From a bacterium (lineage in GTDB: Bacteria > Bacillota_I > Bacilli_A > RF39 > UBA660): a stretch of DNA of 64,000 nt. Under the pieces are notes generated by a model. That model did not search any database, had not been told where the DNA came from, and worked only from the letters and a program-made list of their open reading frames with translations. Below are positions 34,627 to 43,126 of this stretch, piece after piece. Position 1 is the first letter of the stretch; every line of letters begins with the position of its first letter. A program made the position numbers and the translations under genes. The stretch covers positions 54,666 to 118,665 of the forward strand of contig JAHZBE010000005.1 of assembly GCA_019423565.1 (NCBI GenBank), read 5' to 3'.

Positions 34627-35807
34627 TATAAACTTCTCCCTTTTTCTTCACTATAATCTACTGTTTTTGCTCTCATCATTTGTTTTAAATTTATTTCTTC
34701 TTTTAACATATATAATTTATTTTTTATTAAATTTTTATATTCTTTAGTTAAATATTTTGAATAATTACCCATTACTAAAGATGCAAGTCTATCAATTTCA
34801 CCAAGTACATAATCTGCACCTTCATCATCTGTTTCATCATTTAAAACTATTGCGATTTGTTTAAGTAAAATATTTAATTTTTTATTTATATTTTTTTTCG
34901 CTATTGTTTCAATAAATTCTGGTTCAACTAAAACAACTTTACTTATTGATGCTAAATCATCTTTTTCTATTTTATTTTTTGGTTTAAAATCATAACCATC
35001 ATTAATTTCAATATTTTCTATTTTTTTCTTTGATTTATCATCAATTAATGTATATTTACCAATTTGTTTTCTTTTTGTTTCAGTATTTTCTTTTTCTTCT
35101 TCAGTATTAATTAAATCTTCATCTGATTTTTTTTCTTCTTCACTTTCTTTTAACAAATCTGGTCTTTGCTTCTTTGTTTTCTTTATTTGTTCTTCTCTTC
35201 GCCATTCATCTATCTTTTTATGATCTCCTGATAAAAGAACATCAGGAACTTTCATTCCTCTATATTCCTTTGGTTTTGTATACTGAGGATAATCAAGTAA
35301 ATCATTATTAAATGAATCATTTAAATGAGATTCTTCATTGATAACTCCTGGAAGTAATCTCGTTACTGAATCAATTATAGCCATTGCTGGAATTTCTCCA
35401 CCTGTTAAAACATAATCACCTATACTTATTTTTTCATCAACAACAGTATTTATTCTTTCATCAAAGCCTTCATAATGACCACAAAGTAAAATTATATTTT
35501 TTTCTTTAGATAATTCATATGCTTTTTCTTGATTATATTTCACTCCATCAGGACTAAGCATAATTACTTTAGTATTTTTAGTTTTCAAATCATCTATAGC
35601 ATCAAATACAGGTTCACATTTAATAAGCATTCCTGCTCCTCCACCATAAATTGTATCATCTACTTTATTATGTTTATCTTTGCTATAACTTCTTAAATCA
35701 ATAACATCTATATTTACTTTTTTATCATCTATTGCTCTTTTAATAATTGATTCATTTAGTATTCCATCAAACATTTTTGGAAATAATGATAATACTTTTA
35801 TTCTCAT
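34626..35807 (-). CDS. trmD: TrmD tRNA (guanine37-N1)-methyltransferase with C-terminal extension
   Basis: Residues 1 to about 225 are a complete TrmD: RIKVLSLFPKMFDGILNESI, the knotted SAM site LLCGHYEGFDERI and SIGDYVLTGGEIPAM, and PDVLLSGDHKKIDEWRRE. TrmD normally ends near 230-250 aa. Here about 165 further residues follow: an acidic Glu/Lys linker, then a folded-looking helical domain (VVLVEPEFIETIAKKNINKK, DYVLGEIDRLASLVMGNYSK). The core methylates G37 of tRNAs to prevent frameshifting. The extension is unrecognised. The start overlaps the rimM stop (TAATG). Confidence 0.93.
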   Translation of the reverse strand: MRIKVLSLFPKMFDGILNESIIKRAIDDKKVNIDVIDLRSYSKDKHNKVDDTIYGGGAGMLIKCEPVFDAIDDLKTKNTKVIMLSPDGVKYNQEKAYELSKEKNIILLCGHYEGFDERINTVVDEKISIGDYVLTGGEIPAMAIIDSVTRLLPGVINEESHLNDSFNNDLLDYPQYTKPKEYRGMKVPDVLLSGDHKKIDEWRREEQIKKTKKQRPDLLKESEEEKKSDEDLINTEEEKENTETKRKQIGKYTLIDDKSKKKIENIEINDGYDFKPKNKIEKDDLASISKVVLVEPEFIETIAKKNINKKLNILLKQIAIVLNDETDDEGADYVLGEIDRLASLVMGNYSKYLTKEYKNLIKNKLYMLKEEINLKQMMRAKTVDYSEEKGRSL

Positions 35808-36289
35808 TATAATAACCCCCTTACATTTTTAACATATATCTTTTTGTTTTCTTTATCAAGTTTTTCAATAAACTCATCAACATAAGGAATTAATATATTT
35901 TCATTTACTCTAATAACATCATTTGCTTTAGCCCAAAATATTTCAGTTATTTTACCAACATTTTTATTATCTATTATTACATCAAAACCTATTAATTTGC
36001 TTTTTAGTATTTCATTTTCTTTTAAATTTAAATCTTCTTCATTTACATATACAAAGTCACCTTTTAAGTATTCAACATCATTTATATTATTGAATCCTTC
36101 AAAAGTAACCATATCAAAAATTTTATGAAATCTATATGAATTGATAATAAATTCTTTTTTCTTTTTTCCTACATAAACTTTAACACCTTTTTTGAAAACT
36201 TTATCTTTAAATTCAAAATCAGATAGTATTCTAAGTTCACCCTTTATTCCATGTGTATTTACAATTTTACCAATTCTAACTAATTCCAT
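35807..36289 (-). CDS. rimM: Ribosome maturation factor RimM
   Basis: The 160-aa protein has the RimM N-terminal barrel (RIGKIVNTHGIKGELRILSD) and a C-terminal PRC barrel (LIGFDVIIDNKNVGKITEIF, NENILIPYVDEFIEKLD). It assists 30S head assembly with S19. It is directly upstream of and translationally coupled to trmD, the usual order in Firmicutes. Confidence 0.95.
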   Translation of the reverse strand: MELVRIGKIVNTHGIKGELRILSDFEFKDKVFKKGVKVYVGKKKKEFIINSYRFHKIFDMVTFEGFNNINDVEYLKGDFVYVNEEDLNLKENEILKSKLIGFDVIIDNKNVGKITEIFWAKANDVIRVNENILIPYVDEFIEKLDKENKKIYVKNVRGLL

Positions 36290-36300
36290 ATTTTCACCTA

Positions 36301-37023
36301 CTAACTAAATTCATAAAGTATTATTGAAGTTGCAACTCCAACATTTAAACTTTCACAATCATTATTCATCTTTATATATAATTTTTCATCTGAAAGATTT
36401 TTAATGTTTTCTCTTACACCATTTCCTTCATTACCCATTATTATAGCATATTTACCATTAACTTTTACATTTTTTATGTTTTTTCCATTTATTACATCTG
36501 TAGAATATACAGTATATCCTTTTTCTTTTAAAGCATTTATTTCATGTTCTAAATCTCTTCTTATAATGTTAATATGAAAATTCATACCTTGCGTACTTCT
36601 AACTACCTTAGGATTATATAAATCAACCGTATCTTTACTAAGAATTATTGTATCTACATTAAAGGCTACTGCACTTCTAATTATAGTTCCAAGATTTCCA
36701 GGATCTTGTAAACCATCAAGTATAAGTACATTCCCATTTATTTCTTTTTCTTCTTTCTTTTTACATACTCCAATAATTTTATATGGTGTATCAAGACTAG
36801 ATATAGATTTTATCACATTATATGTAACATATGTAGTGTCTACTTTAAAATCTATTTCTTCATTTTCTTCTAAAACTACTTCTTTTAGTAATCCTTCTTT
36901 ATATGCCTCTTTTACAAGATGAATACCTTCAACTAAAAATTCATTTGTTTCATCTCTATATTTTTTTTGATTTAATTTTCTTATGTTTTTTATTTTTTTG
37001 TTATCTACTGAATCTATAGTCAT
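36301..37023 (-). CDS. TrmH/SpoU-family rRNA methyltransferase
   Basis: The 240-aa protein has an N-terminal substrate-binding domain (IRKLNQKKYRDETNEFLVEG) and the SPOUT domain with GLQDPGNLGTIIRSAVAF, IIMGNEGNGVRENI and YIKMNNDCESLNVGVATSII. It probably 2'-O-methylates a 23S rRNA ribose, like the RlmB/TsnR group. It shares one base with the YgjP-like gene upstream and lies 11 bp before rimM. Confidence 0.92.
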   Translation of the reverse strand: MTIDSVDNKKIKNIRKLNQKKYRDETNEFLVEGIHLVKEAYKEGLLKEVVLEENEEIDFKVDTTYVTYNVIKSISSLDTPYKIIGVCKKKEEKEINGNVLILDGLQDPGNLGTIIRSAVAFNVDTIILSKDTVDLYNPKVVRSTQGMNFHINIIRRDLEHEINALKEKGYTVYSTDVINGKNIKNVKVNGKYAIIMGNEGNGVRENIKNLSDEKLYIKMNNDCESLNVGVATSIILYEFS

Positions 37024-37655
37024 TACTCTCTCATCTCTTTTCTTATTTGTCTATAATTTGGTTCATTTTCTTCTACTAAACTCCAAAAGTTTTTACTATG
37101 ATCAAAATGTATAAAGTGTGATAATTCATGAACTATTACATAATCTAAATATTTAGTATCCATATATATTAGATTATAATTAAGTGTTACTTTTTGTAAT
37201 TTTTTATTACATACACCCCATCTTGTTTTCATTTTTCTAATTGTTAGTGATGGATATGGAACTTTTTTAGAAAAATTATTATAAATATTATCTAAATGTT
37301 CTTTAAAAATAATTTCACATTTCTTTTTGTACCATTTCTCGATATTTTCTTTACTATTTGAATATAATGTTTGTCCATCAAAGAATGTTTTTTTAGTATC
37401 ACATATCCTAATTTCTATTTTTTTTCCTAAAAAATAATTTTCACTTTGTTTTATATTATCTTTTTCTCTTTTTTGAATCATTTTTATTATTGAATCTCTA
37501 TTATTTTCAATTAACGATTTAATCATAATTTTAGGTGTTAAATAAGATGTTGATACATAAATTTTTAAATCTTCTTTAACTCTTATGTAAGTATTTTTAT
37601 TGTTTTTCTTCTCGATTACTACTTCATATTTTTTATTGTTATATTCAAAATTCAT
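37023..37655 (-). CDS. YgjP-like metallohydrolase (DUF45/WLM)
   Basis: The 210-aa protein has IRKMKTRWGVCNKKLQKVTL and the zinc motif VIVHELSHFIHFDHSKNFW (about residues 174-192), with HELSH plus a third His. These define the YgjP/DUF45 family, whose members have been reported to act on nucleotides or proteins; the substrate here is not evident. It is cytoplasmic. It overlaps the TrmH-family gene by one base and so belongs to the rimM-trmD operon. Confidence 0.85.
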   Translation of the reverse strand: MNFEYNNKKYEVVIEKKNNKNTYIRVKEDLKIYVSTSYLTPKIMIKSLIENNRDSIIKMIQKREKDNIKQSENYFLGKKIEIRICDTKKTFFDGQTLYSNSKENIEKWYKKKCEIIFKEHLDNIYNNFSKKVPYPSLTIRKMKTRWGVCNKKLQKVTLNYNLIYMDTKYLDYVIVHELSHFIHFDHSKNFWSLVEENEPNYRQIRKEMRE

Positions 37656-37671
37656 TTTATCACCTATATAA

Positions 37672-37998
37672 TTATCTCATTCTTAATATATATTTGTCTA
37701 CTTTTTTGTTACCAGTTTTAAAAGTATTAAAATATTTACTTGCTGCATAAGCAAGTGCATACTTATTTTCCTTTATATCCTCATCTTTTTTTATAAATCC
37801 ACATAGTGGTTTTAATTCTTCAATATCAAGTTCTTTATTATATTCATAGACAAGTATTTGATCATCTAACTTAGATAGTACATCTGAAATTGTCTCTCCT
37901 AAATAAAATTCACTTATATAGACATTAACAAGGAATAAAAAGTTTTTTAATTCTTCCATTTTAAATTTATATTCTTCCTCTTCTTTTTCTGTTTTCAT
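37672..37998 (-). CDS. Hypothetical helical protein (108 aa)
   Basis: I do not recognise this family. The 108-aa protein has an acidic start and two helical blocks (KMEELKNFLFLVNVYISEFY and YALAYAASKYFNTFKTGNKK). It has no signal peptide or motif. It lies 16 bp upstream of the YgjP-like gene on the same strand and probably starts that operon. Confidence 0.55.
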   Translation of the reverse strand: MKTEKEEEEYKFKMEELKNFLFLVNVYISEFYLGETISDVLSKLDDQILVYEYNKELDIEELKPLCGFIKKDEDIKENKYALAYAASKYFNTFKTGNKKVDKYILRMR

Positions 37999-38059
37999 AT
38001 ATATCTCCTACTAACTATAATATTATAATTATTTATTTTCTTTTGTAAAGATAAAATCA

Positions 38060-38097
38060 AAAAAAGAATATAAGCATCCCGCGTTATATTCTTTTTT
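38060..38097 (-). terminator. Perfect 14-bp hairpin with GC-rich loop
   Basis: AAAAAAGAATATAA and TTATATTCTTTTTT pair perfectly around the 10-nt loop GCATCCCGCG (38074-38083). It would work as a terminator on either strand. On the minus strand it is the second terminator after the 186-aa membrane protein, about 80 bp past the first. The stretch between the two holds no gene that I can see. Confidence 0.7.
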
Positions 38098-38176
38098 AAC
38101 ATATTTAACTATCATGTCATTATTATAATGAACAATTTTTAATATTTTTATTCATTATTTTTAAATTTAATATAAC

Positions 38177-38209
38177 AAAAGAGCCCAAATAAATCTTAGG
38201 CTCTTTTCA
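38177..38209 (-). terminator. Terminator after the 186-aa membrane protein gene
   Basis: AAAAGAGCC and GGCTCTTTT pair around a 13-nt loop and are followed by a T-rich tail on the minus strand. Confidence 0.75.
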
Positions 38210-38250
38210 AACTTATGTCATATATTTCATATGACATTTATAATATTCCA

Positions 38251-38811
38251 TTATTTTTTCTTTTTATACGTTTTTTTATTAAATAAATTTAAAACTTTTC
38301 CTACTTTAAATGTTATTGCTTCAGAATTTTTAATAGCAGCACTTTTACCTATTGCTTTTCCACCTATTGTAATTGATGCAATTAACGCAGTTACAAATAA
38401 TACTGTTATAGATGAATTAATATTAAATGATGAAGCTATATTACTTGCGACAAGCATACCAGCACTACCACTTACAACACCACATACATCTCCTATAACA
38501 TCATTACATATTGAAGCAAGTTTATCTGAATTTTTTAAAAGCATTACCGAATGCTTACTTCCTTTTACTTTTTTTGATGCCATAGAATGAAATGGTGTCT
38601 CATTAGCCGCTGTTATAGCAACTCCAATCATATCAAATATTATTCCTATACCTATAAAAATAATTATAATAAGAATTCCAAAAACAATATTTATATTAGG
38701 TATAACTGATTCAGATAAACTTGAAAATATTAATGATAATATAAAAGATGTTATCATAACAGTTAATATCCATTTTGTTCTACTTTTTTTCTTTTTTTTA
38801 TTTTTTTTCAT
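38251..38811 (-). CDS. Small membrane protein (CorB-like annotation in relatives)
   Basis: The 186-aa protein has a Lys-rich N-terminus, two hydrophobic helices (TKWILTVMITSFILSLIFSS and VFGILIIIIFIGIGIIFDMI) and the block AANETPFHSMASKKVKGSKH. Two further small-residue helices follow (VCGVVSGSAGMLVASNIASS, ITVLFVTALIASITIGGKAI) with a basic tail. Similar proteins in Firmicutes are, as I recall, labelled Mg2+/Co2+ transporter CorB-like, but the cytoplasmic CBS domains of CorB are missing. The function is unproven. Confidence 0.6.
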   Translation of the reverse strand: MKKNKKKKKSRTKWILTVMITSFILSLIFSSLSESVIPNINIVFGILIIIIFIGIGIIFDMIGVAITAANETPFHSMASKKVKGSKHSVMLLKNSDKLASICNDVIGDVCGVVSGSAGMLVASNIASSFNINSSITVLFVTALIASITIGGKAIGKSAAIKNSEAITFKVGKVLNLFNKKTYKKKK

Positions 38812-38835
38812 ATTTCCTCACATATTTTAAAAGTT

Positions 38836-39419
38836 AAAAAAAATGCCTGGTACCAGCATAATAAACTTTGCGTCATAGGTCAAGTAGGATTTCCCACGAT
38901 TTAACCTTTCGTTACCAAAAGGCGGTTCCCCTTTAATAAATGTATATATTGTTTCCAAATATATGACTTGATTACCACTTAGTACGCACTGCAATCTTAT
39001 GCAGGCAAACAGCCTAGGAGTTTTCCTCAATGTGATATTGATTCGTTACTAGCCTTTTTTGCAAATACAATTTCATATAGCAATAACATATAAATTAATA
39101 TGGCCACTATTATTTTACATTTTCTATAATCCCAAAATATTCACTCAAGGCAAGCTACGCTACTCAAAGCTTTCGCCTCAAAATAGGTTTAATCTTAATT
39201 CGTACTAAAGTCAAGGCTAAAGCACAAGATTAAGTCTCCACGTAATATGGGTTCTGCTTATATGCCGTTATAAGTTTCCCATAAAACTATCCTTTCAGCA
39301 TCCACCCCAGTCTGGGCGACCAAAGCAAACACAAAAAGTTTCACAGATGTGCTCTTTAACGAATTTTTAGGCTCGTCTTCATAACAAATATATCAACTAG
39401 GATACTGCACCATTTGCAC
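38836..39419 (-). ncRNA. Large structured noncoding RNA (~584 nt), ROOL-like candidate
   Basis: A promoter (39426-39454) points into a 584-nt stretch with no credible gene and higher GC than its surroundings. The two ends pair: GTGC and TGGT (39419-39416, 39412-39409) with ACCA and GCAT (38851-38848, 38846-38843), followed by seven U. Internal stems include ATGGG/CCCAT enclosing CTTATA/TATAAG (39247-39282), TTAATCTT/AAGATTAA (39189-39233) and CCTTT/AAAGG (38905-38922). RNase P and tmRNA signatures are absent. Its length and paired ends fit large ornate RNAs such as ROOL; the class name is a guess. Confidence 0.85.
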
Positions 39420-39425
39420 GATATA

Positions 39426-39454
39426 ATTTTATTATAAATATTATTTTTTGTCAA
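39426..39454 (-). promoter_or_regulatory. Sigma-70-type promoter of the large noncoding RNA
   Basis: The minus strand shows TTGACA (39454-39449), a 17-bp spacer and TAAAAT (39431-39426). The predicted start falls 6-7 nt later, exactly where the 5' strand of the RNA closing stem begins (39419). Confidence 0.85.
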
Positions 39455-39485
39455 ATTTTTGAAATATAACTTCAATATATAATAT

Positions 39486-39508
39486 GAAAAAAGTTCTCAA
39501 ATGAGAAC
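39486..39508 (-). terminator. Terminator after the LtaS-associated gene
   Basis: GTTCTCA and TGAGAAC pair and TTTTTTC follows on the minus strand. It isolates the ltaS operon from the RNA promoter 32 bp further on. Confidence 0.8.
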
Positions 39509-39519
39509 CCTTAACACAA

Positions 39520-40188
39520 TTATTCTTCTAATTTTGCAACTGAAAGTTTTTCTCCATCTTTAACAATTACCATAGTCGCAGATGTTTGAAAATCATTAGA
39601 TTTTGTGTAATCCCAGCTAATTTTTACTTTATACGCTTCTGGATCTGTTACATTTTTAAAATCATCACTTTTAAGTTCAGTAGAAGGTACAATTTCTTCG
39701 ATGCTATCGATTGTAACACTCTTTACTTCTGGTAAATCTTGGCTTCTATCATTATCTAAATTACTTTTAACTTGTTTATATATTCCTTCTCTTGCATAAT
39801 CTACAAAATCAGATTTATAACTTGAATAAACAAATTGTACAGAACCAACGTCATTTATACTAGTTTTATTATTTAATGTATAAAAATCTATTATAAATAA
39901 TTTACTTACAACACTAGCATATTCTTTATTATCTATTTCTTTCTTAGACAATACATTTTTTAGTTCTTTAAAATTTTCTTTAAATAATTCTGTATCTGTA
40001 TCAACTACAGAATAATCAAAATTTTTAATTTGATCAACAACAGTTTTTTGTGGTTTTTCTTCACCATTTTTACCAACCTTTAAAGCAGCAAGAACAAGAA
40101 CTGTCGCAATTAAAAGTACAAGAATAAAAATTATTATTTTTTTCTTTTTTGACATCTTCTTTTTTATTTTTTTATCTTTTTTCTTCAT
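39520..40188 (-). CDS. Membrane-anchored protein co-transcribed with ltaS
   Basis: I do not recognise this family. The 222-aa protein has a Lys-rich N-terminus, one membrane helix (IIIFILVLLIATVLVLAALK) and an extracytoplasmic mixed alpha/beta domain (LFKENFKELKNVLSKKEIDN, SATMVIVKDGEKLSVAKLEE). It starts two bases after the ltaS stop. A role in lipoteichoic acid polymerisation or its regulation is inferred from the operon only. Confidence 0.6.
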   Translation of the reverse strand: MKKKDKKIKKKMSKKKKIIIFILVLLIATVLVLAALKVGKNGEEKPQKTVVDQIKNFDYSVVDTDTELFKENFKELKNVLSKKEIDNKEYASVVSKLFIIDFYTLNNKTSINDVGSVQFVYSSYKSDFVDYAREGIYKQVKSNLDNDRSQDLPEVKSVTIDSIEEIVPSTELKSDDFKNVTDPEAYKVKISWDYTKSNDFQTSATMVIVKDGEKLSVAKLEE

Positions 40189-40189
40189 A

Positions 40190-42220
40190 TTATTCCCCTT
40201 CTACTTGTTTTAATTTATCCTTTTCTGTTTTTATTAAATCATATTTTATAATATCATTTGATATATTCAATCTCTTTGCAGCATATTCATTATTTTTTTC
40301 TATTTCATCATTATTAACTACATAATCTGTATTTAATATCTTATATTGATCTTTTTGACTATTATAATAAATATTATTTGTAAGCCAGTTACCATTTGGG
40401 AATACAACAACATTATCTGTTAAATTCATAATATCATTACCTAAATTATATTTTGGACTAACTCCTAACATATTAGCAAGTGTTGGCATTGCATCATACA
40501 TTCCCATAGCAGTATCTATTTTCTTAGATAGATTACCATCTTTTTCCCAAATTATAAATGGAACTGATCTATTAAGTTCATACCAATAATAATCTATATT
40601 TGTATAATCTGGATCATTTTTATCAAGTACATCATCAGTTTCCTTATTATAGTTATACATTCTTACATAATCAGATTTTGCAAGTTTAGCATCATGATCA
40701 CCATAGAATACTAATATTGTATTATCAAGAAGTCCAGCTTCATCTAATTCAGTTATTAATTCTCCAATTGCAGAATCTGCATAATGCGCTGATTTGAAGT
40801 AATTACCAAGTTTTGTTCCTTCCAGGTATGGATATGAAACTGTTTCTTTCACTTCTTCTCCATTTTCATTTGTTTTTGTAACTTCTTCTTTAATATCTAC
40901 ATCAAATTCACCATATTTATCTGTATCATCAAATGGTGTATGATTTGAAAGCATTATTAAAGTTGCATATACTTTATCATGTTCACTAAATTCTTTTTTT
41001 AATTTTTCTACTGATTGTTTAAAGAATGATTTATCTGATAAACCAAGTCCTATAACATCATCTATATTATAATCTTGTTTACTATAAAATTTGTCGTATC
41101 CAAGTTTTTTATGAAAATTATTTCTATTCCAAAAATCACCAGTATTAGCATGCATACTAACAGTTCTATAACCTTCACCTTTTAGTAATTTTTGAAGTGT
41201 TTCATATTCTCTATTCCAATAACTTATAGCAACCGCACCATTAGTTACAGGTAATAATGAAGTTGCAAATGTAAATTCTGAATCACTACTTGTCCCACTA
41301 CTAGCTTGTGAATAATAATTACTAAAGTACATTCCTTCATTTTTTAATCTATTTAAGTTAGGTGTTACTTCTTGTCCATTAAATGAAGTATTTAATGCAG
41401 CATTCTGCATACTTTCTGTATGAATTACTATTACATTTTTACCTTTAAATTTATCTGTATATTCATTAGTTTTATGTTCTTCCTTACTTGAATAAAACTC
41501 TCTAAAGTCCTTTGCAGCATTATCATAGCCAAATAAAGTATTAAATTTAGCATCTAAACTTTTAAATAAGTCATTTAATTGATATGTATATACACCAAAT
41601 TTTTCTACTAAGAATTCTCTATTCCATTGTTTACTTAATCTACTATATTCAACACCTGTTACTGTCATAAAGAATAATGAATAAACCACTATTCCTAAAA
41701 TAAGTGTTCCTGCAAATCTTTTCTTTTTGTTTTCTTTTTTTGTTACTCTATTATAATGATCTTTCTTTTTTAACTTACTATGTAATATTATTAATAATAT
41801 TGGTTGCCATAAAAACATAAAATCTTTAAATTGTAATACGTTTTTTACAACTGCATCTCCAACATCTACAACAGTCAAAGATACCGCGATAAGTGAGAAT
41901 GATGCGAATGACATATAATATGTATAATAAAGTGAATTAATTACACATACTGCCGTAAATATAATAGATAATATCATTAAATATCTAAATCTATTTTTTG
42001 GTTTAAATAAATATACAAATGAACCAAGTAATAATATTAACGCTAAATCAGCCATTATAGGTTTTATAGCAAAATAATTATGTACTGTAAAAAATCTAAG
42101 AAGCATTCCATTAATAAGTGTTGTTAGTACGAACGTAAAAAATAATTTATTTGTACTTATATAATCTTTATAATCAAATTCCTTTGCTTTTTTTATAATT
42201 TTTTTAACTTTTTCTTTCAC
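40190..42220 (-). CDS. ltaS: Lipoteichoic acid synthase-family sulfatase
   Basis: The ~676-aa protein has five N-terminal membrane helices (about residues 25-200) and a C-terminal extracellular sulfatase-fold domain. Motifs are NVIVIHTESMQN (metal-binding Glu), SSGTSSDSEFTF with the catalytic Thr, MHANTGDFWNRN and FYGDHDAKL. It transfers glycerol phosphate from phosphatidylglycerol to the growing chain. The GTG at 42220 sits 8 nt after GGAGG; the longer reading to 42235 would start on the ribosome site. Other phosphoglycerol transferases in the family are possible. Confidence 0.92.
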   Translation of the reverse strand: MKEKVKKIIKKAKEFDYKDYISTNKLFFTFVLTTLINGMLLRFFTVHNYFAIKPIMADLALILLLGSFVYLFKPKNRFRYLMILSIIFTAVCVINSLYYTYYMSFASFSLIAVSLTVVDVGDAVVKNVLQFKDFMFLWQPILLIILHSKLKKKDHYNRVTKKENKKKRFAGTLILGIVVYSLFFMTVTGVEYSRLSKQWNREFLVEKFGVYTYQLNDLFKSLDAKFNTLFGYDNAAKDFREFYSSKEEHKTNEYTDKFKGKNVIVIHTESMQNAALNTSFNGQEVTPNLNRLKNEGMYFSNYYSQASSGTSSDSEFTFATSLLPVTNGAVAISYWNREYETLQKLLKGEGYRTVSMHANTGDFWNRNNFHKKLGYDKFYSKQDYNIDDVIGLGLSDKSFFKQSVEKLKKEFSEHDKVYATLIMLSNHTPFDDTDKYGEFDVDIKEEVTKTNENGEEVKETVSYPYLEGTKLGNYFKSAHYADSAIGELITELDEAGLLDNTILVFYGDHDAKLAKSDYVRMYNYNKETDDVLDKNDPDYTNIDYYWYELNRSVPFIIWEKDGNLSKKIDTAMGMYDAMPTLANMLGVSPKYNLGNDIMNLTDNVVVFPNGNWLTNNIYYNSQKDQYKILNTDYVVNNDEIEKNNEYAAKRLNISNDIIKYDLIKTEKDKLKQVEGE

Positions 42221-42295
42221 AAAAATTACCTCCACATTAAATAATTATAACACTATTTATATAATTTTTCTACTACACATTATAACTATTGTCAA

Positions 42296-43117
42296 TTATT
42301 CCTGTCTAGTAATATTTGCATTAATACTCATGCCTAAAACAAATATATAACTAATTAAATATATCCAAAGCATTAATACAATTAACTTTGATGCACTTCC
42401 ATAATATACATTATATGATGATATATTATTTATATAAAATGAATAAATAGATGTAAGTATTGTCCATAAAACAGTTGTAAATATTGCACCTTTATTTACA
42501 GATTTTGGATTAATTCTCTTATTTGGGGATATAGTATATATTATTTTAATATTAATATAAATTATAAATATAGATATAGGCCATTTTATTATTCCATAAA
42601 GGAAAATTAAATTATCTGAAACCCTTGATATTAAATCTAATTTATTTATTATTGTTAATATTCTAGAACTATATACAGGTATTACTATAATAAATGAAAA
42701 TAACAAAATAAGTAATATTGACATTATTATAGATTTAATAATTCCCCTTATATTTTTCTTATCTTCTACACCATATATTATTGATGCTACACTCATAATT
42801 GATCTTGTACCTTTTGATACTAGAAGTACTGCAGATATAATTAAAAATATCGTACTATAATTTAAAGTTTTTTCTTCTAATAATGGTATTATAAGTGAAC
42901 TTGTATCTGCAGGAAATCCTGAATTAATTAAATCTACTATGCTTTCAAGTGGCACTGATAAAAGTGGCGCAACTAGTCCAATTATAAGCATCATAGGAAT
43001 TAATGACAATAACAAAAAGAAAGACAATTGTCCAGGTAAAACTGACATAACTGGCTTTCTCATTAATTCCAATACATCTTTTATAAATTTTCTAAAATTT
43101 GTATTTATTTTGCTCAT
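42296..43117 (-). CDS. YihY/BrkB-family membrane protein
   Basis: The 273-aa protein has six predicted membrane helices. It has the family start LPGQLSFFLLLSLIPMMLII, the KGTRSIMSVASIIYGVED loop and the NKGAIFTTVLWTILTSIYSF and ASKLIVLMLWIYLISYIFVL segments. The family was once called ribonuclease BN; a transport or flippase role is more likely but unproven. It shares the strand and neighbourhood of ltaS. Confidence 0.88.
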   Translation of the reverse strand: MSKINTNFRKFIKDVLELMRKPVMSVLPGQLSFFLLLSLIPMMLIIGLVAPLLSVPLESIVDLINSGFPADTSSLIIPLLEEKTLNYSTIFLIISAVLLVSKGTRSIMSVASIIYGVEDKKNIRGIIKSIIMSILLILLFSFIIVIPVYSSRILTIINKLDLISRVSDNLIFLYGIIKWPISIFIIYINIKIIYTISPNKRINPKSVNKGAIFTTVLWTILTSIYSFYINNISSYNVYYGSASKLIVLMLWIYLISYIFVLGMSINANITRQE

Positions 43118-43126
43118 TTAATTCAC

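Noticed and set aside
38827..39030. A 67-aa open frame on the minus strand
   Set aside because: It lies in the 3' part of the structured RNA, has no ribosome site and breaks the stems; treated as chance.
38836..39419. RNase P RNA or tmRNA as identity of the large RNA
   Set aside because: GAGGAAAACTCC and GGGGAACC recall RNase P, but the AGAUNGAUG and CAGAA-type conserved blocks are absent and the length is too great; no tmRNA tag or tRNA-like end is seen.
40190..42235. Longer starts that include the ribosome site (also seen for proS, aspS, gatB, sod, ligA, pcrA, tsaD and the 112-aa and 84-aa proteins)
   Set aside because: In each case the in-frame upstream start lies on or before a GGAGG-type site that fits the next start codon better.
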